DNA from: UBA288 sp964461885
Lineage (GTDB): Archaea > Halobacteriota > Methanomicrobia > Methanomicrobiales > Methanospirillaceae
Direction: 5' to 3'
Length of the DNA: 64,000 bases
Assembly (NCBI GenBank): GCA_964461885.1
Contig: CAYWVY010000003.1
Location: 21,092 to 85,091, forward strand
Shown here: positions 42,325 to 50,589 of the stretch, in pieces
Numbering within the stretch: the first letter of the stretch is position 1
Layout: the number at the start of each line of letters is the position of its first letter
Translations under genes and position numbers: made by a program
The notes under the pieces: generated by a model
Database searches by the model: none
Told to the model about the DNA's origin: nothing
Seen by the model: only the letters and a program-made list of their open reading frames with translations

Positions 42325-43794
42325 TCAGTCGGCGGGCTCGACCCGCTCCATCGGGATGCCGATCGCGTCCGCGATGCCCGCTCCGTAGGCCGGGTCGGCC
42401 TTCAGGCAGTTGCGGATGTGCCGGACCTTGATGAACTCGGGCGCGTCGCCCATCGCACGGGCCGTGTTTTCGCAGAGAACCCGCTGCTGGGCCGGGCTCA
42501 TCAGCCGGAAGAGCTTGCCCGGCTGGGTGTAATAGTCCGAGTCGTCCGCGCGGAAGTCCCAGGCGTCGGCCGCGCCCGAGAGCTCCAAGGGGGGATCGCG
42601 GTACTCCGGCTGCTCCTGCCACTCGCCATAGCTGTTCGGCTCGTACGCGATAGTCGAGCCGTAGTTGCCGTCCACCCGCATCTGCCCGTCCCGGTGCGAC
42701 GGGTGGGCCTGCGCGTTCTTCGGGCGGTTGACGGGGATCTGGTGGTGGTTGATGCCCAGGCGGTAGCGCTGCGCATCGCCGTAGGCGAAGAGGCGGCCCT
42801 GGAGCATCCTGTCGGGCGAGAACCCGATCCCGGGCACCACGGCCGCCGGGTTGAACGCCGCCTGCTCGACGTCCTGGAAGTAGTTCTCGGGGTTCCGGTT
42901 CAGCTCGAGCACGCCGACCTCGTGCAGGGGGAACTCGCCCTTGTACCAGACCTTGGTCAGGTCGAACGGGTTGTAGGGCATGGCCTTCGCCTGCTCCTCG
43001 GTCATCACCTGGATGTACATCGTCCAGCGGGGGAACTCGCCGCGATCGATCGCCTCGAGCAGGTCGCGCTGGTTGCTCTCGCGGTCCTTTGCGACGACCG
43101 CCTCGGCCTCCTCGTCGGTCAGGTTCTCGATCCCCTGCTGGGTGTGGAGGTGGAACTTGACCCAGACCCGTTCGTTCGCTGCGTTGACCATGCTGAACGT
43201 GTGGCTCCCGAACCCGTGCATGTGGCGGAACGAGCGCGGGATGCCGCGGTCGCTCATGGTGATGGTCACCTGGTGCAGGGCCTCGGGCAGGGACGTCCAG
43301 AAGTCCCAGTTGTTCTTCGCGCTCCGCATGTTCGTGCGGGGGTCGCGCTTGACCGCGCGGTTGAGGTCCGGGAACTTGTGCGGGTCACGGAAGAAGAAGA
43401 CGGGGGTGTTGTTGCCCACCAGGTCCCAGTTCCCCTCCTCAGTGTAGAACTTCATGGCGAAGCCGCGGATGTCCCGCTCCGCGTCAGCTGCGCCGCGCTC
43501 GCCGGCGACGGTCGAGAAGCGGACGAAGGCGTCGGTCTTCTTTCCGATCGCGGAGAAGATCTTCGCCTTCGTATACCGCGTGATGTCATGGGTGACGGTG
43601 AAGGCCCCGAACGCGCCCGAGCCCTTGGCGTGCATGCGCCGCTCGGGGATCACCTCGCGGTCGAAGTGGGCGAGTTTCTCCTGGTACCAGACGTCCTGCA
43701 GCAGCATGGGGCCGCGCGGTCCGGCCGTGACGGCGTTCTGGTTGTCCGCCACCGGCGCACCGGCGGCTGTGGTCAGCTTCTTCTTCTCTTCCAT
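42325..43794 (-). CDS. katA: Catalase (heme, small-subunit clade 3)
   Basis: 489 residues. Distal His in RMHAKGSGAFG, Asn in DLVGNNTPVFFFRD, the proximal Tyr in RLFAYGDAQRYRLG, and the NADPH-binding region. No C-terminal flavodoxin-like domain, so it is a small-subunit enzyme. The start MEEKKKLTTAAG at 43794 matches the family; an ATG at 43887 would add an atypical extension. Catalase is not universal in methanogens and points to exposure to oxygen. Confidence 0.96.
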   Translation of the reverse strand: MEEKKKLTTAAGAPVADNQNAVTAGPRGPMLLQDVWYQEKLAHFDREVIPERRMHAKGSGAFGAFTVTHDITRYTKAKIFSAIGKKTDAFVRFSTVAGERGAADAERDIRGFAMKFYTEEGNWDLVGNNTPVFFFRDPHKFPDLNRAVKRDPRTNMRSAKNNWDFWTSLPEALHQVTITMSDRGIPRSFRHMHGFGSHTFSMVNAANERVWVKFHLHTQQGIENLTDEEAEAVVAKDRESNQRDLLEAIDRGEFPRWTMYIQVMTEEQAKAMPYNPFDLTKVWYKGEFPLHEVGVLELNRNPENYFQDVEQAAFNPAAVVPGIGFSPDRMLQGRLFAYGDAQRYRLGINHHQIPVNRPKNAQAHPSHRDGQMRVDGNYGSTIAYEPNSYGEWQEQPEYRDPPLELSGAADAWDFRADDSDYYTQPGKLFRLMSPAQQRVLCENTARAMGDAPEFIKVRHIRNCLKADPAYGAGIADAIGIPMERVEPAD

Positions 43795-43952
43795 GTCGAT
43801 CTCCTCCGGAGCCCGCGCCCCGGAGCGGGCCGATCCGAGCTCGTGCGGAGGTATTCTTTTCTCCGTGGCTTTCAACACTCCCCCCAACCTTCAAATACCC
43901 CTCAACGCCTCCGCTCCAGCTGTCTTATGGCTGTTCCACGCCACATCTCGGT

Positions 43953-44729
43953 ATGGACAGAGCACTGCGGGAGGCGGTCGAGGTTCACTGCCGGCGGCTC
44001 GAGGTTTCGCTCGTCGGGTTCGCGCCGGCGAGCCGCTGGGACGAGCCCCGGTTCGACCCGTGGGTGCCCGAGCCGTTCCGGCCGGCGGCCGTGATGCCCG
44101 GGACGCGGACCGTGATCGTGATCGGCCTCCCGGTCTTCCTGCCCGTGGTCGAGTCCGCGCCCTCGATCTGGTACCACGAGCTCTACCGGACGACGAACGA
44201 GCTCCTCGACCAGCACACATACCGGATCGCGGCAGCCCTGAACGCGGCTGGTCACCCGTCCGTGCCGGTGCCGCGGGATGGGTACGGCTCGATCCGGGTC
44301 CTGCTGGAGAAGCCGGTCGCGTTCTTCTCCCACCGGCACGCGGCGTACCTCGCCGGGCTCGGCTCGTTCGGAGTCAACAACGTCCTCCTGACTCGCGCGT
44401 ACGGACCGCGGGTCCGGTTCGCGTCGGTCCTGACGGCGGCCGAGCTCCCGCCGGACCCGGTCTTCGAAGAGGACCTCTGCACCCGGTGCATGCGCTGCGT
44501 GGAGGAGTGCCCGGTCGGCGCGCTCGAGCCCGGCGACTACCCCGGCTCCCTGACCGATAAGCGGACCTGCGCCGAACGGGCCGCGGACCTCCTCGGCCGG
44601 CACGTCTCGCCGTGCGGCCGCTGCATCGCGGTCTGCCCGGTCGGCGAGGACCGGCGGCTCTTCGGCGACGGTGACGACGACGCGGCCCGATCCGCCCGGG
44701 CGCACGTCCGGTCGTACGGCGGAGGCTGA
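43953..44729 (+). CDS. QueG-like 4Fe-4S protein
   Basis: 258 residues. Two ferredoxin-type clusters: CTRCMRCVEECPVGAL near 178 and CGRCIAVCPVG near 221. The N-terminal half (VSLVGFAP, RTVIVIGLP, HRHAAYLAGLGSFG) matches the epoxyqueuosine reductase family. Several archaeal members lack the cobalamin pocket and have unknown substrates, so I do not assign QueG function. Divergent from catalase, convergent with RNase J. Confidence 0.8.
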   Translation: MDRALREAVEVHCRRLEVSLVGFAPASRWDEPRFDPWVPEPFRPAAVMPGTRTVIVIGLPVFLPVVESAPSIWYHELYRTTNELLDQHTYRIAAALNAAGHPSVPVPRDGYGSIRVLLEKPVAFFSHRHAAYLAGLGSFGVNNVLLTRAYGPRVRFASVLTAAELPPDPVFEEDLCTRCMRCVEECPVGALEPGDYPGSLTDKRTCAERAADLLGRHVSPCGRCIAVCPVGEDRRLFGDGDDDAARSARAHVRSYGGG

Positions 44730-44754
44730 ACGCACTCCACCCGGACCGTGCGGC

Positions 44755-46092
44755 TCAGTTGATTCTGAGCCGCTGCCCGTTCATCATAGGGTGGACCCCG
44801 TTGTTCAGGGTGTAGCCCAGCTCGCTCGCAAACCGGGCGTAGGCCGACGCCATGGTCAGATCCCCATGTGCGGGGATGATATGCTGGGGCTGGAGCATCT
44901 GCATGAAGTCGTAGTGGTCCTCCCGGTACGCGTGACCGCTCACGTGCAGGTCCGGGAAGATCCGGGCGCCAGCCGCGACGAGGAGCTGCTCTATCCGGGC
45001 CCGGTTCGCGTGGTTCATCGGGTTCGGGATCACCTTCGCCGAGAAGAGCACCTTGTCCCCTTTGGCGAGCTGGTACGGGGTGTCGCCATGCGCGAGGCGG
45101 GTGAGCATGGCCCCCGGCTCGCCCTGGTGGCCCGTGACGATCGGCAGGAACTGCTCCTTCCCGTCCTTCATCATGCGGCGCATCATCCGATCGATCACCC
45201 GCCGGTTGCCGAAGACGCTGGTCGTCTTGGGGAACGAGACGAACTTCATCTGTTCTGCGGTCACGCTGTATTTCTCCATCGAGCGGCCGAGGAGCACGGG
45301 CTTTCTCCCGATCGCGGCGGCGCACTCCGCGATCACCTTCACGCGGGAGATGTGCGACGAGAAGGCCGAGACGATGATCGCGTGCCGGTCGTCCTCGAGG
45401 CTGGTGATGACGTCCCGCACGAGGCCCCCGGCGATCCGTTCGCTCGGAGACCGCCCCGAGTGCTGGATGTACGGGCTCTCGACGATCACGGCGAGCACCC
45501 CCTCCTTCCCGAGCTGCCGGAACCGGGCAAAGTCCGGGGGCGCGCCGATGACCGGCGTCTGGTCGAACTTGAAGTCGCAGGCGTAGACGATCGCCCCGTG
45601 GGGCGTGTGGAGCACCGGCGTCACCGTGTCGATGATCGAGTGCTGCGTGTGGACGAACTCGAGCACGAGGTTCTGGGAGATGGTGTGCCGCTGCCCGGCC
45701 CTGAGCGGCACGAGCGCGTTCTCCACGCGGAACTTCCGCTCGCCCTTGATCTGCTGGCGAATCAGTTCCGTGGCGTAGGGCGTGGCGATGATCGGCGCCT
45801 TGTATCGGTGCGCCAGCTTGGGGATGGCCCCGATGTGATCCAGGTGACCGTGCGAGCAGACGATGGCCTTCACGGTCCCCGGGATCGACTGGAGGATGGT
45901 GTCGTCCGGGATCGCCTTGATCTGGATCAGGTCGAGCGAGTGCATGGTGTCGACCTCCGCGTCCTCGTGGAGCATCAACTGGTCCAGGCGGAGGCCCATG
46001 TCGAAGATGACGATCTCCTTGCCGCACCGGACGGCGGTCATGTTCCGGCCGACCTCTTCGTATCCGCCTACTGCGATGATCTCTATTTCCAT
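44755..46092 (-). CDS. rnj: Ribonuclease J (archaeal)
   Basis: 445 residues. Metallo-beta-lactamase core with SHGHLDHIGAIP near residue 84, and the beta-CASP domain with FSSHISRVKVIAE and HGDLTMA near the C-terminus. A 5'-to-3' exoribonuclease or endoribonuclease in RNA turnover. Start ATG 46092 (MEIEIIAVGGYEEVGRN) fits homologues. The nearest TATA box upstream is about 400 bases away; see the leader feature. Confidence 0.95.
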   Translation of the reverse strand: MEIEIIAVGGYEEVGRNMTAVRCGKEIVIFDMGLRLDQLMLHEDAEVDTMHSLDLIQIKAIPDDTILQSIPGTVKAIVCSHGHLDHIGAIPKLAHRYKAPIIATPYATELIRQQIKGERKFRVENALVPLRAGQRHTISQNLVLEFVHTQHSIIDTVTPVLHTPHGAIVYACDFKFDQTPVIGAPPDFARFRQLGKEGVLAVIVESPYIQHSGRSPSERIAGGLVRDVITSLEDDRHAIIVSAFSSHISRVKVIAECAAAIGRKPVLLGRSMEKYSVTAEQMKFVSFPKTTSVFGNRRVIDRMMRRMMKDGKEQFLPIVTGHQGEPGAMLTRLAHGDTPYQLAKGDKVLFSAKVIPNPMNHANRARIEQLLVAAGARIFPDLHVSGHAYREDHYDFMQMLQPQHIIPAHGDLTMASAYARFASELGYTLNNGVHPMMNGQRLRIN

Positions 46093-46488
46093 GATATGTC
46101 CTGGTGGTGAATGGTGACGTCTGCGCTGATGCCGGGGCGCGGACTCGCTGCGCGGCTGGTCGTGAGAGCCCCGCGTCCACGGTCCGCTGCCTCCCGGGGC
46201 TCGGCCCGGCGTTGTGGTCAGGCCTCGCCTGCTGCCGGCACCCCTCCCGGGCCCCCGTGATGCCGTCGTACGCAACGAGGTCGACGGACGGGGCCATCGG
46301 GTCGATCCCGGCGTTCGCCCTGGGGGCGAGGGCCGGTCTGCTGTGGCCGTCCCGGCGAGGATGTCGCCGCGGCTGTTCGAAGCCCGCTCTCGATGGAGAG
46401 CGCTGACACTCGTGAGGGCTCCGGAGAAGGTGCCGGCCCGGCGGAGGGCGGAAAGAGTATACCGCGCTCCTGGGTGCCGACGGTTACT
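46093..46488 (-). other. Long structured leader or small RNA upstream of RNase J
   Basis: About 395 bases without a credible gene. It contains a perfect hairpin at 46385-46402 (seven base pairs, loop gatg) and further GC-rich inverted segments. A TATA box at 46489-46498 would start a minus-strand transcript near 46465, giving either a leader of about 370 bases or a separate RNA. RNase P signatures (GGAAAGUC, ACAGAAA) were looked for and not found. Confidence 0.35.
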
Positions 46489-46498
46489 GTATAAAAGG
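46489..46498 (-). promoter_or_regulatory. TATA box, probable RNase J promoter
   Basis: Minus-strand ccttttatac, AT-rich in a GC-rich setting. It could also read as TATAAAAG on the plus strand, but no plus-strand gene follows. Confidence 0.45.
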
Positions 46499-46568
46499 AT
46501 CGTCGAGGATATAAGTGTTCAGATCTGACGCGGCCGGCCTCTCTCCGCCGGCTCCATGCCGGGCCGGT

Positions 46569-46997
46569 TCAGACCGAGTGTTCCCAGCCCTGGCCCATGT
46601 CCACGATAGGCCGGACTTCGGTCACCTCGAACACCGCAAGGGCGTGGAGCATGGACGCGGCGTCCTCGCCGATGGCCTGGGTGACCTGCGCGATGTAGTC
46701 GTCGAAGGCCGGGCCCGAACTCGTGAGATCCTTCAGCCGCAGATAGACCCGGATACCCCTCCAGTCCATGAGTCCCGCGCCGGGCTCCATGATCATGTAG
46801 ACCGCGTGCGGGTTCTCACGGAGGTTCGCGAGCGTCCGGTTCGTCCCGGAGCCCAGGACCACCGTCTTCTCGTCGGTCATGCGTGGCGATCCGAAGACCG
46901 CAACGTCGACCGTTCCGTCCGCCCCGGCCGTGCTGAGCGTCCCGATCCGCGGGGCTTTGTTGAAGTACTCCATCAGGTGCGCCGACATCGTCTTCAT
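46569..46997 (-). CDS. Pyridoxamine 5'-phosphate oxidase-like FMN-binding protein
   Basis: 142 residues. APRIGTLSTAGADGTVDVAVFG and TVVLGSGTNRTLANLRENPH are flavin split-barrel elements of the archaeal PPOX group. GLMDWRGIRVYLRL follows. ATG 46988 (MSAHLMEYF) is an alternative start. Cofactor (FMN or F420) and substrate cannot be told. Same strand as tRNA-Leu, separated by the structured region. Confidence 0.86.
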   Translation of the reverse strand: MKTMSAHLMEYFNKAPRIGTLSTAGADGTVDVAVFGSPRMTDEKTVVLGSGTNRTLANLRENPHAVYMIMEPGAGLMDWRGIRVYLRLKDLTSSGPAFDDYIAQVTQAIGEDAASMLHALAVFEVTEVRPIVDMGQGWEHSV

Positions 46998-47040
46998 CTC
47001 GTTACGGGCTCTCGCTCCCGGCAGTTAATGGTTCCTGGCC

Positions 47041-47200
47041 GGTTCGCGCGGCGAGCCGGGAGAGGCTCCCGGGGTCGAAACCCGGCGATGGCAGGGGAGC
47101 CGCAGCGCGTCCGCTCCTGCCCGCCGATGCCGTGGGAGCCTGCTCTCGCTGGCCCTGTGTGGTTCCCCGGGTGGCCGCTCGGTCCACGGCATCGGCAATG
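47041..47200 (-). ncRNA. Candidate structured RNA of unknown family
   Basis: The gap between the FMN protein and tRNA-Leu holds several hairpins: a perfect stem 47056-47062 with 47066-47072 (loop agg), an imperfect stem 47090-47100 with 47113-47121, and a perfect 13-base-pair stem 47123-47135 with 47184-47196 enclosing 48 bases. Either strand could be transcribed; the minus strand would follow from the tRNA promoter. No coding potential is convincing. Not matched to SRP or RNase P RNA by eye. Confidence 0.35.
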
Positions 47201-47265
47201 GAATCGCGAGGCGGCCGAAAAGAGAGGAGAGCGCCGCGAGAACCGCTCGGCGGGGCCGTTCGAGA

Positions 47266-47350
47266 TGCGGGGAGAGGGGTTCGAACCCTCGAACGCCTGC
47301 GCGATAGGGTCCTAAGCCCTACGCCGTTGACCTGGCTTGGCTATCCCCGC
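47266..47350 (-). tRNA. tRNA-Leu (anticodon TAG)
   Basis: 85 bases with a long variable arm. Acceptor stem GCGGGGA pairs with TCCCCGC, discriminator A. The anticodon loop is CTTAGGA within a TAGGG/CCCTA stem, giving TAG, which reads CUA and other CUN codons. The T arm has GGGTTCGAACCCC. The CCA end is not encoded (the genome continues TCTCG). A TATA-like gtttaacac lies about 25 bases upstream. Confidence 0.96.
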
Positions 47351-47384
47351 GCCGGTATTACATCGCCGCCGGGGTGTTAAACCT

Positions 47385-47642
47385 TCACCGGCCGGCCATC
47401 ACCGGGGCGGCCCGCGTCCTCTCCGCCGCCTGAACGCGGCGGTAGGGATAGTCGGGCCGGACGTACCCCGAGAAATGCGCTCCCTTCGACGGGGCCACCC
47501 GCATCTCGTCCCAGACAACCGGCGGGACGTTGTTGTCGTAGATCGCCCCGGTCCCGAACCGGATCCGGAGCCGCCTCCCGGCAGGGTCGGACGCAACCGC
47601 ATCGAGGATCGAAGAGGCCCCACTGGTCCACGGAGATTCCAT
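47385..47642 (-). CDS. KTSC domain protein
   Basis: 85 residues. LRIRFGTGAIYDNNVPPVVWDE followed by APSKGAHFSGYVRPDYPYRR matches the KTSC domain, with the family's Lys and Ser in APSKG. These small proteins, some near phage or lysyl-tRNA synthetase domains, have no settled function. It ends 34 bases before tRNA-Leu on the same strand. Confidence 0.78.
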   Translation of the reverse strand: MESPWTSGASSILDAVASDPAGRRLRIRFGTGAIYDNNVPPVVWDEMRVAPSKGAHFSGYVRPDYPYRRVQAAERTRAAPVMAGR

Positions 47643-47678
47643 AGGGGTGTATGGGGCTCTATGAAAAAGGCGCTGTCG

Positions 47679-48800
47679 TCACGAGGCCGTCTCCGCCTCA
47701 ACCGTCTCGACCATCTCTCCCTCGCCGAGCGGTGCGAACGGCGACTGGCCGGGCTCGGCCGGAAGGGCCGCGTCGCGGCGGAGCTCGAGCTCCTCGACGA
47801 CGATCCCGTACGCGCCCACCGCGAGCGCGAGCAGGAGCGGGCCCAGGAGCAGCCCGACCACCCCGAGGAGCGTGATCCCGCCGAAGAACCCGATGAACAT
47901 CACCACCGGGTGGATCCGGGCCTTGGCCCCCATAAGCAGGGGGCGCATGATCCAGTCGGGGATCGCCGCCACGAACGGGTACCCGATGAAGATGATCAGG
48001 AGCAGGCCCCGGAGGTCGCCGATCGCGAGGGCGTACCCCCCGAGCACGACCAGGATCACCGTCTGGCCCAGGAACGGCACGAGCTGGAAGATCCCCGAGA
48101 GGACCGCGAAGAAGAGGACATGGCCGTACCCGAGGATCCAGAAGAACGGGAGCGCGACCAGGAACGAGAGGAACGCGGTCGCGAAGTGGACCACGAAGAT
48201 CGAGTACATCACGTCCACGGCCATCTGCCAGAGCCGCTCGGCCGTTCGGCGCACCTCGCCCGGGAGCGCCTCGTTCAACCGCGCCCCGGTCCGCTCCCCC
48301 TGCTCGAGGGTCAGGTAGAGGACCAGGAAGAAGGTGATCAACTCGAGCGAGACCATGGGGAGTTCACCGATCAGGGAGGTGAGAAAGCCCGTCAGGGCCC
48401 CGATCTCGGACTGGATTCCGGCGAGGATCGCCGTGAGGTCGAATGGAAGGCCCGCAATCGGTCCCGTCACCGGCGCGGTCACGGCCGAGAGGATGGTCCG
48501 CGCGAGCTCGGCGATATAGCCGATGTTCTGGACGAGCACCGCGATCGTGACCACGGCCGCCCCCACGAGCCCCGCCCCGACCACGATCGTCAGGGTCGTG
48601 GCCGCGAAGATCGGGTTCGTCCGCCGCGAGAGCCGGCGCTGGAGTGGGAAGAGGACCACCGCGACCGATGCCGCGAGGACCGAGACCCCGACGAGCGGCC
48701 AGAAGACGACCGCGGCCGCCGCGAGGATCGCGGCCACGATCGCCCAGATCGTCCAGTGTGGCAGCGACCCGGCGACGGTCATCGCATACCCCTCTGACAT
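47679..48800 (-). CDS. AI-2E family transporter
   Basis: 373 residues with eight or so membrane segments. PFFWILGYGHVLFFAVLSGI followed by FQLVPFLGQTVIL and the C-terminal GGITLLGVVGLLLGPLLLAL are signatures of the AI-2E exporter/permease family. Transported substrate not known in archaea; sodium-proton exchange has been reported for some members. ATG 48782 is an alternative start. Divergent from the aromatic operon. Confidence 0.9.
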   Translation of the reverse strand: MSEGYAMTVAGSLPHWTIWAIVAAILAAAAVVFWPLVGVSVLAASVAVVLFPLQRRLSRRTNPIFAATTLTIVVGAGLVGAAVVTIAVLVQNIGYIAELARTILSAVTAPVTGPIAGLPFDLTAILAGIQSEIGALTGFLTSLIGELPMVSLELITFFLVLYLTLEQGERTGARLNEALPGEVRRTAERLWQMAVDVMYSIFVVHFATAFLSFLVALPFFWILGYGHVLFFAVLSGIFQLVPFLGQTVILVVLGGYALAIGDLRGLLLIIFIGYPFVAAIPDWIMRPLLMGAKARIHPVVMFIGFFGGITLLGVVGLLLGPLLLALAVGAYGIVVEELELRRDAALPAEPGQSPFAPLGEGEMVETVEAETAS

Positions 48801-48980
48801 CGGGACGGATATGCCTGCCGGAGCGGCACGAACCGGCAGGTATATGTCGGGGCTCGGCCGATCCTGATCTCAATGTGTGGTGAATGTTTTTTCGCCCGTG
48901 AGCGCTTTTATCGCTAGGGCACCCGACCGCCACGCATCGACCGTTCAGCCGGCACCTGTCAGCCGAGCGGACGCATTCGC

Positions 48981-48990
48981 CTTTTATTAT
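48981..48990 (+). promoter_or_regulatory. Putative TATA box of the aromatic amino acid operon
   Basis: cttttattat lies 56-65 bases before the ATG at 49046, predicting a leader of about 30 bases. A similar cttttatcg at about 48905 is a second candidate. A T6 tract near 48885 may end transcription from the left. Confidence 0.45.
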
Positions 48991-49045
48991 CCGTTTTGAG
49001 CACCCCACGCTGTGTGAACAGTGCCGGGGCTCGGGAGTACCTGTC

Positions 49046-49834
49046 ATGAGAGGAAAAGAGATCCGCCTTGAACGCATCATCAACCGGAACACGAAGAGGA
49101 CCATCGTCGTGCCCATGGACCACGGGGTCTCGCAGGGGCCGATAGAGGGCCTGATCGACCTGGGCGCTGCCGTGGACGCGGTCGCGCTCGGCGGCGCGAA
49201 CGCTGTGCTCGGCCACATCGGCCTGGCGCTCCACGGGCACCGGCGGCACGGTCCTGACATTGGCCTGATCCTGCATCTCTCGGCCTCGACCGCGATCGGG
49301 CCGGACCCGAACGAGAAGGTGCTGGTCAACACCGTGACCAACGCCCTCCGCATGGGCGCGGACGCGGTCTCGATGCACGTCAACATCGGGGCCGACTCCG
49401 AGGCCCGCATGCTCGAGGACCTCGGCAGGGTCGCGGTCCAGTGCCAGCACTGGGGCATGCCGCTGCTCGCCATGATGTACCCGCGGGGCAGGAAGATCGA
49501 GGACGAGCACGCGGTCGATCACGTCAAGCTCGCGGCCCGCGTCGCGGCCGAGCTCGGCGCGGACATCGTCAAGACCGTGTACACGGGCGACCCCGACTCG
49601 TTCCGCGAGGTGACGCGGGGCTGCCCCGTCCCGGTCGTGGTCGCGGGCGGATCGAAGACCGACGACCGCGCGACCCTCGACCTGATCGAGGGGGCCGTCG
49701 GGGCCGGCGCGGCCGGGATCTCGATCGGGCGGAACGCGTTCCAGCACCCGGCCCCGGACCGTTTCGTGCGGGCTGCGGCCCTGATCGTCCACGAGGGGCG
49801 GACCGCTGAAGAGGCCATGGAGGTGCTCCGATGA
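49046..49834 (+). CDS. aroA': 2-amino-3,7-dideoxy-D-threo-hept-6-ulosonate synthase, copy 1
   Basis: 262 residues of the class I aldolase family. It transfers a C3 unit from 6-deoxy-5-ketofructose 1-phosphate to aspartate semialdehyde, the first step of the archaeal shikimate route. The active-site Asp is in VPMDHG near 24, the Tyr in MMYPRGRKI and the Schiff-base Lys in ADIVKTVYTGD. First gene of the operon, sharing four bases with copy 2. It could instead act as the related fructose-bisphosphate aldolase; context favours ADH synthase. Confidence 0.85.
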   Translation: MRGKEIRLERIINRNTKRTIVVPMDHGVSQGPIEGLIDLGAAVDAVALGGANAVLGHIGLALHGHRRHGPDIGLILHLSASTAIGPDPNEKVLVNTVTNALRMGADAVSMHVNIGADSEARMLEDLGRVAVQCQHWGMPLLAMMYPRGRKIEDEHAVDHVKLAARVAAELGADIVKTVYTGDPDSFREVTRGCPVPVVVAGGSKTDDRATLDLIEGAVGAGAAGISIGRNAFQHPAPDRFVRAAALIVHEGRTAEEAMEVLR

Positions 49835-50589
49835 TCGGCAAGGAGATCCGGCTTGAGCGGTGCATGGACCGGAACACGGGCCGGGCCGTGATCGTGCCCA
49901 TGGACCACGGCATGACCCTCGGGCAGATCGACGGCCTCCGCGACATGACCCGCGTCATCTCCGAGGTCTCGGAGGGCGGGGCGAACGCGATCGTGCTGCA
50001 CAAGGGCATGGTCAAGGCCGGCCACCGGCGGCACGGCCGGGACATCGGCCTCGTCGTCCACCTCTCGGCCTCGACCGCGCTCAACCCCGACCCGAATGAC
50101 AAGGTCCTGGTCTGCACTGTCGAGGAGGCCGTTGCCCTCGGCGCGGATGCGGTCTCGATCCAGATCAACCTCGGCTCGCCGAACGAGTCGCGCATGCTCG
50201 AGGCCGCAGGCCAGGTTTCGCGCGAGTGCACGCGCTGGGGCATGCCACTCATGATCATGGCCTACGCCCGGGGCCAGGGGATCGACGGGTCGAGCCCGAT
50301 CTCGGTCTCGCACTGCGTCCGCGCGGCCGAGGAGCTCGGCGCGGATCTGATCAAGGTCAGCTACCCGAACGATCCGGCCGCGTTCCGGCAGATCGTGGAG
50401 GCCTGCTCGGTCCCGGTCCTGGTCGCGGGCGGCGAGAAGGGGGGCGACGAGGACGCGATCGCGATGGTCTCCGAGGCCGTCGGCGCAGGTGGCGCCGGGG
50501 TCTGCATGGGCCGGAACGCGTTCCAGCGCGAGGACACGGCGGCGTTTCTCGGCCGTATCGTCGACGCCGTCCACGGGGCGCCGCGATGA
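49831..50589 (+). CDS. aroA': 2-amino-3,7-dideoxy-D-threo-hept-6-ulosonate synthase, copy 2
   Basis: 252 residues, paralog of copy 1 with the same catalytic set: Asp in VPMDHG, Tyr in MAYARGQGI and Lys in ADLIKVSYPND. It differs in the substrate loop (MTLGQIDGLRDM against VSQGPIEGLIDL) and in the C-terminal helix. Overlaps both neighbours by four bases. One copy may be the ADH synthase and the other the aldolase that makes or uses its sugar donor. Confidence 0.83.
   Translation: MIGKEIRLERCMDRNTGRAVIVPMDHGMTLGQIDGLRDMTRVISEVSEGGANAIVLHKGMVKAGHRRHGRDIGLVVHLSASTALNPDPNDKVLVCTVEEAVALGADAVSIQINLGSPNESRMLEAAGQVSRECTRWGMPLMIMAYARGQGIDGSSPISVSHCVRAAEELGADLIKVSYPNDPAAFRQIVEACSVPVLVAGGEKGGDEDAIAMVSEAVGAGGAGVCMGRNAFQREDTAAFLGRIVDAVHGAPR

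Noticed and set aside
44537..46297. Minus-strand frame of 586 codons overlapping RNase J
   Set aside because: Shadow frame; the RNase J frame holds the metallo-beta-lactamase motifs.
46093..46488. RNase P RNA upstream of RNase J
   Set aside because: Size fits, but the conserved P4 sequences (GGAAAGUC and ACAGAAA) are absent on both strands.
47075..47090. tRNA-like T arm near the hairpin cluster (GGTTTCGACCCC on the minus strand)
   Set aside because: The loop does not fit TTCRANY and no acceptor or anticodon arm can be drawn.
47041..47215. SRP RNA in the hairpin cluster, suggested by a minus-strand CAGGGCC...AGCAGG similarity to helix 8
   Set aside because: The invariant GGAA apical loop and the spacing of the helix 8 motif are missing.
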